This document shows, one piece after another, positions 7,421 to 14,456 of a DNA stretch of 36,609 nucleotides. The notes beneath the pieces were generated by a model. That model searched no databases and was not told the DNA's origin. It worked only from the letters and a program-made list of their open reading frames with translations. This stretch comes from Pseudomonadota bacterium (GTDB lineage: Bacteria > Desulfobacterota > Binatia > UBA9968), in the NCBI GenBank assembly GCA_021324155.1, contig JAJPJQ010000005.1:1-36609 (forward strand), read 5' to 3'. The position numbers and the translations under genes are program-made. Position 1 is the first letter of the stretch. Each line of letters begins with the position of its first letter.

Positions 7421-8554
7421 TTATCCCAGCGCGGCGATTTCCTGCATGCTCGCGTCGAAGCTGATATTCTCGTTCTGCCGCGGGTCGCGGATGATCCAGA
7501 CCGGGTCTTTACCGTCGCGCACCGCGTCAATCGATTCTTTCAGCATATTGCGCAGCATGATCACGCCCTGGTCCGACGCGCCGAGGTGCTCCGTCGAGCG
7601 GTCGTAAATGAGCCCCTGGCTCTCCTGCGCGACGCGGTCCTGGTCGTGCGACGCGATGCCCCACCAGCCGTCGTCGACGCGGTCGTAAACGCCCGGCTTG
7701 TCGTTGTCGTAGCCCAGCGTCTTCATCACGAACGGCTTGCCGCGCTCCTCCTCCGTATATGGATAGAACCGCAGCCAGAATGTCATGGTCTTGGTGTCGT
7801 CCATCGGCACGCGGAAGCGGATCGCGTGGTCCGGCCGGCGCCCCTTGCGCGCGGTGGTGTGCCGCGTATGCGACGGGAATATCCAGTGCGAGAATTTCGG
7901 CTTCGTGACGCCCGGCACGTGCATGGAAATTTTCGCGCCGTAGTCGCGCCGCTCCCAGTCGATCTCCGGGCGCTTGAGCGCCATGTGCGGATATTCCGGC
8001 GCATGGAGCGCGACGAGATGGGTCTGATCGACGGAGTTCTCGGCGCGCTGGAGCCAGTTGCAACAGTCCTCGCCGGCGCCGAGATGCCGCTCGCCGTCCT
8101 CGCGCGAGAAAAGATCGTAGCGCGGAAGCAGCGGCGCGGGCTCGGGACCGAGATAGGCGAAGACAAAGCCACCGATCTCCTCGGCCTTGTAGGCCGGATG
8201 CTGGATGCGGTCCTTGAACGTGCTGCCTTCCGGCTCCGTCGGCTGCTCGACGCATTTGCCGGCGAGATCGTAGAGCCAGCCGTGATAGCAGCAGCGGATG
8301 CCGCACTCTTCCACGCGCCCGAATTCGAGCGACGTCCCGCGGTGCGAGCAGTGAAGCCCGAGGAGCCCGAGCCTGCCGTTGCCTGCGCGGAACAAAACGA
8401 GATCCTCGCCGAGCAATCGCACTTTCGCAGGCCGGCTTTTTTGCGTGACTTGCTCGCTGAAAGCGACCGGCCACCAGTAGCGCCTAAGCATCTCGCCGCC
8501 CGGCGTGCCGGGACCGACGCGCGTCAGCAGCTCGTTTTCTTCTTTCGACAGCAT
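7421..8554 (-). CDS. Rieske aromatic-ring oxygenase C, phthalate-dioxygenase-like
   Basis: A 377-residue oxygenase component. The Rieske [2Fe-2S] site is C69-x-H71 (HCSHRG) and C88-x-x-H91 (CCYHGW). The catalytic iron site is D176-x-x-H179-x4-H184 within ENSVDQTHLVALH; the conserved block DQDRVAQESQG and DRSTEHLG near the C-terminus fit the third ligand region of this group. The N-terminus (MLSKEENELLTRVGPGTPGG) closely follows the phthalate 4,5-dioxygenase oxygenase (Pht3/OphA2) family, which hydroxylates aromatic carboxylates using electrons from a separate reductase. The start ATG has a near-ideal AGGAGGAA ribosome site that overlaps the stop codon of binding protein B. Substrate unknown. 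No reductase gene is nearby, so electrons must come from elsewhere. Confidence 0.9.
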   Translation of the reverse strand: MLSKEENELLTRVGPGTPGGEMLRRYWWPVAFSEQVTQKSRPAKVRLLGEDLVLFRAGNGRLGLLGLHCSHRGTSLEFGRVEECGIRCCYHGWLYDLAGKCVEQPTEPEGSTFKDRIQHPAYKAEEIGGFVFAYLGPEPAPLLPRYDLFSREDGERHLGAGEDCCNWLQRAENSVDQTHLVALHAPEYPHMALKRPEIDWERRDYGAKISMHVPGVTKPKFSHWIFPSHTRHTTARKGRRPDHAIRFRVPMDDTKTMTFWLRFYPYTEEERGKPFVMKTLGYDNDKPGVYDRVDDGWWGIASHDQDRVAQESQGLIYDRSTEHLGASDQGVIMLRNMLKESIDAVRDGKDPVWIIRDPRQNENISFDASMQEIAALG

Positions 8555-8566
8555 CGCAACTTCCTC

Positions 8567-9637
8567 CTAAAGCTTCAGCATCTTCGCCAATTCTTCTTTG
8601 AACTGCAGGCCGCTGTCCTCGCCCTTGAGATAGAACGCGATGGATTCCTTCGCCTCCTGGAGCTTGATCCCGCTCTCCTTCACATAGCGCGCCATCTTCG
8701 TCCCCTCGACCAGATGCGACGAGACGAATTCATGCTTTTCGAGCAGCGCCTGCCCTTCTCTCGACGCGAGAAAGGCGACGAATAGTTTCGCGAGGTTGGG
8801 GTGCGCGGAGCTGCGCGGCACGCCGAGCTGAAAATACGACGGCAGCACCGGTGTCGAGCCGGGCACCGCGACGAGCGGCGCGCCTTTCGCCTGCCATTTC
8901 CACATCTGCTCGATCGCGCCGCCCATGTTGGCGGTGATCGCGAACTCGCCGCTGACAATGCGCTCCTCTTCGTTGTAGCGCAGCCGCCCGACCGACATCG
9001 GAATCAGCTTGCGCGCGAAGTCCTTCACCTTCTCCTCGCTCCAGATCATCGACATCTCGACGAGCCACGAGACGTATGGCGGGATCGCGAGCTTTCCCGC
9101 CCACGCGGGCGAGAGACGCGGGTCGACGAGGTCTTCGTAGCGCTTCGGCGCTTTGTCCTTCGGGATGAGAGTCGAGTTGTAGCTCATGCCGCGGAGCGAC
9201 GTGTAGACGAGCACGCCTTCGCGCGGGTAGATCTCCATCTCTTTCTTGATCCAAGGGAACGTCCCGGACCAGTCGACTTTCTCGAGCGCGTTCTGCTGAT
9301 GCAGCAGCGCGTAGTGCGACTGCGAGCCGAGATAGAAATCGGTCGAAGACTTGCTGCCGCTTTTCGCCTCGGTGATCACGCGCGCGGCCATCGCGTTCAT
9401 ATCCGGTCCGGCGGCGAAGTTGATGCGCGCCTTCAAGCCGTACTTCCTGTTGAAGGCCTCCTCGATCTCCGCCATCGCCTTCTTGCCGCCGAAGGTCTGC
9501 GCGCCGGCGATGAAGTTGAATTCCCCTTCCTTCTTCGCGGCGGCGACGATTTCATCGATGGTAGAGGCGCGCGCCGCGGAAACGGCCAGCGCGAGCAGCA
9601 AAAATGCCGGGAGACAGCTTCGCGGGATGTTCTTCAA
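8567..9637 (-). CDS. Periplasmic solute-binding protein B (family 1, FbpA-like)
   Basis: A 356-residue paralogue of the other two receptors. Signal peptide about 1-24 (LPAFLLLALAVSA, cleavage near ARA-STI), then STIDEIVAAAKKEGEFNFIAGAQTFGGKK, INFAAGPDMNAMAARVITE, STDFYLGSQSHYALL and SAHPNLAKLFVAF. The start codon is TTG (9635-9637) preceded by AGGCGGAG; no ATG fits before the signal peptide and the next methionine lies in the mature protein, so TTG is the best choice. It lies eight bases after oxygenase B and 12 before oxygenase C. Sequence differs from its siblings most in the middle (YTSLRGMSYNSTL, MIWSEEKVKDFARKLIPMSVG), where ligand contacts would be expected, suggesting a different ligand. 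That specificity claim is inference. Confidence 0.92.
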   Translation of the reverse strand: MKNIPRSCLPAFLLLALAVSAARASTIDEIVAAAKKEGEFNFIAGAQTFGGKKAMAEIEEAFNRKYGLKARINFAAGPDMNAMAARVITEAKSGSKSSTDFYLGSQSHYALLHQQNALEKVDWSGTFPWIKKEMEIYPREGVLVYTSLRGMSYNSTLIPKDKAPKRYEDLVDPRLSPAWAGKLAIPPYVSWLVEMSMIWSEEKVKDFARKLIPMSVGRLRYNEEERIVSGEFAITANMGGAIEQMWKWQAKGAPLVAVPGSTPVLPSYFQLGVPRSSAHPNLAKLFVAFLASREGQALLEKHEFVSSHLVEGTKMARYVKESGIKLQEAKESIAFYLKGEDSGLQFKEELAKMLKL

Positions 9638-9645
9638 CGCTCCGC

Positions 9646-10788
9646 CTAATCCAATAGATCTTCGTGCGGCACGAGCCGGATCATTTCGTTCTTCGCCGGG
9701 TCGCGCACGACGGCGATCGGATCGCGCCCGTTCTGGACCGCCTCGATCGATTCGCGGTAAAGCCGGCGCAGCAGGATGACGCCCTTGTCGGTCGCGCCCA
9801 AGTGCTCCGTCGAGCGGTCGTAGATCGCTCCCTGGCTTTCCTGGGCGGCGCGGTCCTGGTCGGCGCGCGCGAACCAGCCGATCGAGTCGTCCCAGCGGTA
9901 GACGCCGTGCTTGGTATCGACGATGCCCTGCTCAGACCGGTCTTCCATAATCTTGACGGTCTGGCCGTCGCGGGCAGCGCCGAACTCGACGGTGAAATGC
10001 ATCGAGGACGTGTCGTCCACCGGCACGCGCCAGCGCATCACCTCGCCCGCGCTGCTCGCGCGGTGCTCCGTCGGATGGCCTTCCTCGACGTTGCCGGTCT
10101 TGTTCATCGTCGGGAAGACGAAGTAATTGACGTGCGCCCATTTCTTGCCGTCGACGCGCCGCGTGTAGGTGTTGACGATGCCGTAGTCGAAAGGCTGTGG
10201 ATTGATCTCGCCGTCGTCCCACGTCGGCGTCGACGCGGTGCGGTGCAGCCATTTGAGATGGTGCTGGTCGACGGAGTTCTCGATCATCTGAAAAAAATTG
10301 CAATGCACGAGCCGCCCCTGGCGCGCACGCACGCCGTCCTCGCGTACGAGCACGTCCCAGCGCGGCAGGAGCGGCGCGGGGTCGGGCCCCAGATAGGCGA
10401 AGATGACGCCGCCCAGCTCCTCGACCTTATAGGCGCGCTGGCGCACGCGGTCTTTGAAATTGCTCTCAGGCGGCTCGCCGGGCTGTTCCATGACGCGGCC
10501 GTCGACGGCGTAGAGCCAGCCATGGTAGCAGCAGCGGATTCCTCCGTCCTCAATATGGCCGAACTCCAGCGACGTGCCGCGGTGCGCGCAGCGCAGCGTA
10601 AGCAAACCAAGCTTGCCGGCGTCGTCGCGGAACAGCACGAGGTCTTCGCCCAGCAGCCGCTTCTTCAACGGACGCTTTTTCAGCTCCGCGGCGAAGCCGA
10701 TCGGATGCCAATAGCGGCGCAGCATCTCGCCGGCCGGCGTGCCCGGACCGACACGAGTCAATAAATCGTTCTCTTCACGCGACAGCAT
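9646..10788 (-). CDS. Rieske aromatic-ring oxygenase B, phthalate-dioxygenase-like
   Basis: A 380-residue paralogue of oxygenases A and C. Rieske ligands C67, H69 (RCAHRG), C86 and H89 (CCYHGW); catalytic iron residues D174, H177 and H182 (ENSVDQHHLKWLH); C-terminal DQDRAAQESQG and DRSTEHLG blocks. The first residues (MLSREENDLLTRVGPGTP) match the Pht3/OphA2 group. I take the ATG at 10786-10788, with an AGAGG ribosome site six bases before it; the frame continues upstream into binding protein A, but that part is not family-like. It is nearer to oxygenase A than to C in the residues after the active site (LKWLHRT). All catalytic residues being intact argues against a decaying duplicate. It starts 17 bases after binding protein A. 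Confidence 0.9.
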   Translation of the reverse strand: MLSREENDLLTRVGPGTPAGEMLRRYWHPIGFAAELKKRPLKKRLLGEDLVLFRDDAGKLGLLTLRCAHRGTSLEFGHIEDGGIRCCYHGWLYAVDGRVMEQPGEPPESNFKDRVRQRAYKVEELGGVIFAYLGPDPAPLLPRWDVLVREDGVRARQGRLVHCNFFQMIENSVDQHHLKWLHRTASTPTWDDGEINPQPFDYGIVNTYTRRVDGKKWAHVNYFVFPTMNKTGNVEEGHPTEHRASSAGEVMRWRVPVDDTSSMHFTVEFGAARDGQTVKIMEDRSEQGIVDTKHGVYRWDDSIGWFARADQDRAAQESQGAIYDRSTEHLGATDKGVILLRRLYRESIEAVQNGRDPIAVVRDPAKNEMIRLVPHEDLLD

Positions 10789-10805
10789 GACGACCTCTTG
10801 AAATT

Positions 10806-11891
10806 TTATTGCTTGAGTATGTTCGCGAGCTCTTCCTTGAACTTGAGCCCCTCGCCGGTCTCGCTCTTGAGATAATAGTCGATCGACTGCTTGGGTTCCT
10901 GCAGCGCGACGCGGTTGTCGCGCAGGTACTTTGCCATCATCGTGCCTTCGACGAGATGCGAGCTGCGCGATTCGTTCTTTTGCAGGAGCGCCTGGCCTTC
11001 CTTCGATATCATGAACGCGACGAAGAGCTTGGCGAGATTCGGGTGCGCGGAATTTTTCGGCACGCCGAGCTGGAAATAATCGGTGTTGATCGGGTTGAGC
11101 CCGGGCACCGCGACGAGCGGCGCGCCCTTCGGCTGCCAATCCCACATGTGCTCGAGCGCGCCGCCGATGTTCGCCATAATGGGAAATTCGCCGCTGACGA
11201 CGCGCTCCTCCTCGTTGTAGCGCAAGCGCCCGGCGGAAAGCGCGACGACCTTGCGCGCGAAATCCTTTACCTTCTCAGGTCCCCAGACGAGCGACAATTC
11301 GGCGAGCCAGGCGACGTACGGCGGGATCGCCATCTTCCCGGCCCACGTCGGGCTGAGCCGCGGATCGACTAGATCGAGATAGTTTTTCGGGACTTTATCT
11401 TTCGGGATCAGACTGGAGTTATAAATGATGCCGTTGGGCGATGTGTAGACGAGCACCGTTTGCCCGGCAAAAAGCTCCATCTCTTTCGTAAGCCAGGGAA
11501 AAATCCCCGACCAATTCACCGTCTCGAGCGCGTTTTCTTTGTGCAGGAGAGCGAAATGCGATTGCGAGCCGAGGAAGAAATCGGAGGACGACTTTCTGCC
11601 CGCCTTGAATTCCGTAATGAGCCGCGCGGCCCGCGCGTTCATGTCCGGGCCGGCGGCGAAGTTGATGCGGAGCTTGAGGCCGAATTTTTTTTGGAACGCG
11701 CCCTCGATCTCGTTCATGCCTTTGCGGCCGCCGAAGGTCTGCGAGCCGGCGACGAAAATCAGTTCTTCGCCGTCCTTTTTCGCCGCCGCCGTGACCTGCT
11801 CCAAGCTCTCCGCAGCGATGGAAACATGCTGCGCGGCAAAGAAAGCGGCGCCGAGCGTCAGCGCCACGAGCGCCGTTTTATACGGCGGCAT
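10806..11891 (-). CDS. Periplasmic solute-binding protein A (family 1, FbpA-like)
   Basis: A 361-residue exported receptor, first of the three in transcription order. The signal peptide covers about 1-27 (TALVALTLGAAFFAAQ, ending near SIA-AES). The mature protein carries the shared blocks ELIFVAGSQTFGGRKG, INFAAGPDMNARAARLITE, SSDFFLGSQSHFALL, FPIMANIGGALEHMWDW and SAHPNLAKLFVAF. The first 14 bases of its reading frame overlap the end of oxygenase A, so the two are almost certainly translated together. There is no separate permease: the single permease at 4627-6345 must serve it. Members of family 1 bind ferric iron, sugars, polyamines or organic acids; the oxygenase partner favours an aromatic acid. 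Confidence 0.92.
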   Translation of the reverse strand: MPPYKTALVALTLGAAFFAAQHVSIAAESLEQVTAAAKKDGEELIFVAGSQTFGGRKGMNEIEGAFQKKFGLKLRINFAAGPDMNARAARLITEFKAGRKSSSDFFLGSQSHFALLHKENALETVNWSGIFPWLTKEMELFAGQTVLVYTSPNGIIYNSSLIPKDKVPKNYLDLVDPRLSPTWAGKMAIPPYVAWLAELSLVWGPEKVKDFARKVVALSAGRLRYNEEERVVSGEFPIMANIGGALEHMWDWQPKGAPLVAVPGLNPINTDYFQLGVPKNSAHPNLAKLFVAFMISKEGQALLQKNESRSSHLVEGTMMAKYLRDNRVALQEPKQSIDYYLKSETGEGLKFKEELANILKQ

Positions 11892-13056
11892 GGGCCAGCT
11901 CCGCTCCTTCGAGCTTATATTCGCCGGGCACCAGACGAAGGTTGTTTTTCTCCGGATCGCGAATAATGCCGATGGGGTCCTGACCGCTCCTCACCGCGTC
12001 GATCGATTGCTTCAACATGCGGCGCAGCAGAATGACGCCCTCGTCGGAGACGCCGAGATGCTCGGACGTCCGATCGAAGATCGGCCCCTGGCTCTCCTGC
12101 GCGCAGCGGTCCTGGTCGCCGCGCGCGATCCAGCCGGTCTCCTCGTCCCAGCGGTATTTTCCCGGCACGCTGTCGAGCAGTCCCTGCTCGCTCTGGTCGG
12201 CAGGCATGCGGCGCGGCGGCTTGCCGTCGACAAGCGGCCCGAAGTAGAGCGTGAAGTGCATCGTGCTGGTATCGTCGATCGCGACGCGCCAGCGGAGCGC
12301 CTCGTAGCCTTCGTGGGTCGCGGCGAACGCCGCCGGGTGATCCTCCGGCAGGTGATAGCCGACCTTGTTCATGTTCGGCATGAGAAAGAGGCTGATGGTG
12401 CGGTAATAGTCGTCGCCGACGCGGCGGGTAAACGTGTCGAGAATTCCCCACTCCTTCGCCTCGGAAGTGAGCTTCTCGTCGCGCCAGAGACGCGTCTTGG
12501 GCGTACGATGGAGCCATTTGAAATGGTGCTGATCGACGCTGTTCTCGACCATTTGCAGGAAGTTGCAGTGGACGATGCGCGCGTTGAGCGCGCGCACGCC
12601 GTCCTCTCTGACGAGGACATCGTAGCGCGGCAGCAGCGGCGCGGGATCGGGGCCGAGATACGCGAAGACGATGCCGGCAAGCTCCTGCACCTTGTATGCG
12701 GGCTGGCGGACGCGGCCTTTGTAGCTGCTGTCGGCCGGCTCCCCCGGCTGTTCGAGGACTTTGCCTTCGACGTCGTAAAGCCAGCCGTGATAGCAGCAGC
12801 GGAGCCCGCCGTCCTCGACGTGGCCGAACGCGAGCGAGGTGCCGCGATGCGCGCAGCGGAGCGTCAAGAGACCCGGGCGGCCGCGATCGTCGCGGAACAG
12901 CACGAGGTCTTCGCCCAACAGCCGCCGCTTGAGCGGCCGGTTCTTCAATTCGCGCGACAAGGCGATCGGCTGCCAGTAGCGTCTCAGCATCTCGCCGCCC
13001 GGCGTTCCGCGGCCGACGCGCGTGAGAGTCTCGTTCTCTTCGAAGCTCAGCGCCAT
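11878..13056 (-). CDS. Rieske aromatic-ring oxygenase A, phthalate-dioxygenase-like
   Basis: A 392-residue oxygenase, first gene of the operon. Rieske ligands are C68, H70 (RCAHRG), C87 and H90 (CCYHGW); the catalytic iron residues are D175, H178 and H183 (ENSVDQHHFKWLH). The C-terminal half keeps DQDRCAQESQG and DRTSEHLG. It belongs to the same group as oxygenases B and C. The ATG at 13056 has a GGAAGGGGAA ribosome site and lies about 55 bases after a possible promoter with a perfect TTGACA. The C-terminus extends some 12 residues beyond its siblings (EYKLEGAELAHAAV), and that tail is the part that overlaps the start of binding protein A, so the overlap was probably made when the gene pair was joined or duplicated. 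Confidence 0.9.
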   Translation of the reverse strand: MALSFEENETLTRVGRGTPGGEMLRRYWQPIALSRELKNRPLKRRLLGEDLVLFRDDRGRPGLLTLRCAHRGTSLAFGHVEDGGLRCCYHGWLYDVEGKVLEQPGEPADSSYKGRVRQPAYKVQELAGIVFAYLGPDPAPLLPRYDVLVREDGVRALNARIVHCNFLQMVENSVDQHHFKWLHRTPKTRLWRDEKLTSEAKEWGILDTFTRRVGDDYYRTISLFLMPNMNKVGYHLPEDHPAAFAATHEGYEALRWRVAIDDTSTMHFTLYFGPLVDGKPPRRMPADQSEQGLLDSVPGKYRWDEETGWIARGDQDRCAQESQGPIFDRTSEHLGVSDEGVILLRRMLKQSIDAVRSGQDPIGIIRDPEKNNLRLVPGEYKLEGAELAHAAV

Positions 13057-13086
13057 TGCTCGTTCCCCTTCCGCCGCACTGTTGGT

Positions 13087-13116
13087 GAGCTAGCATACGA
13101 AGAAAATAGGTGTCAA
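13087..13116 (-). promoter_or_regulatory. Possible promoter of the oxygenase/transporter operon
   Basis: Reading the minus strand, a perfect -35 TTGACA (13116-13111) is followed after 18 bases by TAGCTC (13092-13087), a weak -10; an alternative TATGCT is only 13 bases away. The region is A+T-richer than its surroundings and lies just upstream of oxygenase A. The -10 is poor, so an activator may be needed; this is a motif match only. Confidence 0.35.
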
Positions 13117-13182
13117 CCCGACGCGCGCGGAGCGCGGCAGCGGAGCGAGAATTCGCGCAAGAAGTTGTCGTTGGGGGAGGGA

Positions 13183-13212
13183 GGGTCCTCCGCGCCGAAG
13201 CGCGAAGGACCC
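13183..13212 (-). terminator. Hairpin downstream of pilU, possible terminator or repeat
   Basis: GGGTCCT (13183-13189) pairs with AGGACCC (13206-13212), and inside it GCGC (13192-13195) pairs with GCGC (13200-13203) around a CGAA loop. It lies 17 bases past the pilU stop. No T-run follows on either strand, so it may act as a non-canonical terminator, or be a dispersed palindromic repeat separating pilU from the oxygenase operon promoter. Confidence 0.4.
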
Positions 13213-13228
13213 GTTGGGTGGAGCGAAA

Positions 13229-14425
13229 TTAAAGCTTTCGAAACGGACTGTTCACGCTTCGCAGTCCCTGAATGTGCATCGGCCCGGCCGGCTTTTCGCT
13301 CGTCGGCGCGGCGTCCTCGTCCAGCAGTTTATCGATGGCGTCGTCGCCGCGGAGGCCTTCCAGCTTGGTCTTGATGCGCAGGTTGTTCGCGCTGTCGGCG
13401 TGAATCAGCGCCTGCTCGAGGCTGATTCTGCCTTCTTTGTAGAGCATGAAGAGCGCGTGGTCGAACGTCTGGCAGCCCTCCTGGATGCCCTGCTCCATCG
13501 CCTCTTTGATGACGTCGACCTGGCCTTTTTTGATGAGTTCCTTGATGCGCGGCGTATCCATCAGAATTTCAATCGCGGCGACGCGCTTGCCGTCGACGCC
13601 CGGCACCAGTCGCTGTGAGATGATGCAGCGGAGATTGAGCGAAAGCTGCATCATGACCTGCGGATGGCGCGACTCGGGAAAAAAGTTGAGGATACGCTCG
13701 AAAGATTGGTTGGCGTTGGTTGAGTGCAGCGTCGCGAGACAGAGATGGCCGGTGTCGGCGAACGTGATGGCCGCTTCCATCGTGTCGGCGTCGCGGATTT
13801 CGCCGATCAGGATGACATCCGGCGCCTGGCGCATCGCGTTTTTCAGCGCGTCGGAAAACGTGTCGGTGTCGAATCCCAGCTCGCGCTGGTTGACAATCGA
13901 CTTCTTGTGCCGGTGGATGAATTCGATGGGGTCCTCGACCGAGACGATGTGACCCGGCGCGTTGGTGTTGCGGTGGTCGATCATGCCGGCGAGCGTGGTC
14001 GATTTACCCGAGCCGGTTGCGCCGACGACGAGCACGAGGCCGCGCTTGGTCATCGAGATGTCTTTTAAAATCTGCGGCAGGCCGAGTTCGTCGAGCGTCT
14101 CGATCTCGGTCTTGATGCGGCGGATGACGATGCCGACCGAGCCGCGCTGGCGGAAAACGTTGACGCGAAAGCGGCTGAGCTTGCGGTAGGAGAGCGCGAG
14201 GTTCATCTCCATGTGCTCGGCGAACTGCGACCATTGCCGCTCGTTCATGAACGATTTGGCGAGCTCTTCGAGCTCCTCGGGCGTGAACACGTGCTCGCCG
14301 ATGGGCTGGACGATGCCCTGGATGCGGTACATCGGCGGGCTCGCGACCGTAAGGTAAATGTCCGAGGCGTTCCGCTCCACCATGACGCCCAAAAAGTCCG
14401 TGAGGTTGATGCTCGCTTCCGACAT
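13229..14425 (-). CDS. pilU: Type IV pilus retraction ATPase, PilU-type
   Basis: A 398-residue hexameric motor ATPase acting at the inner face of the pilus machine; PilU works with PilT to retract the fibre. Walker A is GATGSGKST (135-143), the Asp box is VSVEDPIEF (161-169), Walker B is VILIGEIRD (204-212) and the His box TGHLCLATLHS (225-235). The C-terminal stretch with QEGCQTFDHAL and its extension beyond residue 340 is typical of PilU rather than PilT, whose signature AIRNLIRE is replaced here by RIKELIKK. The ATG has an AAGGAGAG site. It follows pilT by 31 bases in the same direction, the usual tandem arrangement in many proteobacteria. Confidence 0.9.
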   Translation of the reverse strand: MSEASINLTDFLGVMVERNASDIYLTVASPPMYRIQGIVQPIGEHVFTPEELEELAKSFMNERQWSQFAEHMEMNLALSYRKLSRFRVNVFRQRGSVGIVIRRIKTEIETLDELGLPQILKDISMTKRGLVLVVGATGSGKSTTLAGMIDHRNTNAPGHIVSVEDPIEFIHRHKKSIVNQRELGFDTDTFSDALKNAMRQAPDVILIGEIRDADTMEAAITFADTGHLCLATLHSTNANQSFERILNFFPESRHPQVMMQLSLNLRCIISQRLVPGVDGKRVAAIEILMDTPRIKELIKKGQVDVIKEAMEQGIQEGCQTFDHALFMLYKEGRISLEQALIHADSANNLRIKTKLEGLRGDDAIDKLLDEDAAPTSEKPAGPMHIQGLRSVNSPFRKL

Positions 14426-14456
14426 ACCGCTCTCCTTATGATTGTACCGTCCCGAT

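Larger units (their letters stand above)
2740..13056 (-). other. Predicted nine-gene operon: three oxygenase/binding-protein pairs, one ABC pump, one ring-cleavage enzyme
   Basis: All genes point the same way and are separated by 19 bases or less, or overlap: oxygenase A and binding protein A overlap by 14 bases, binding protein C and permease by the four bases GTGA, permease and ATPase by ATGA. The order is oxygenase A, binding protein A, oxygenase B, binding protein B, oxygenase C, binding protein C, permease, ATPase, LigB-type dioxygenase. The unit is bounded upstream by the end of pilU and downstream by a gene of different base composition. Co-transcription is inferred from spacing. Confidence 0.8.

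Noticed and set aside
6346-7530. Long N-terminal extension of the permease frame
   Set aside because: It runs through the binding-protein gene in another frame; the GTGA overlap at 6342-6345 gives the true start.
9638-10805. Reading oxygenase B as starting near 11145
   Set aside because: The upstream part overlaps binding protein A in another frame; the family N-terminus begins at the ATG of 10788 with a proper ribosome site.
6342-11891. Naming the transporter a ferric iron importer (fbpABC)
   Set aside because: The family resemblance is real, but the tyrosine pair is not seen and the context is aromatic degradation, so an iron name would overstate the evidence.
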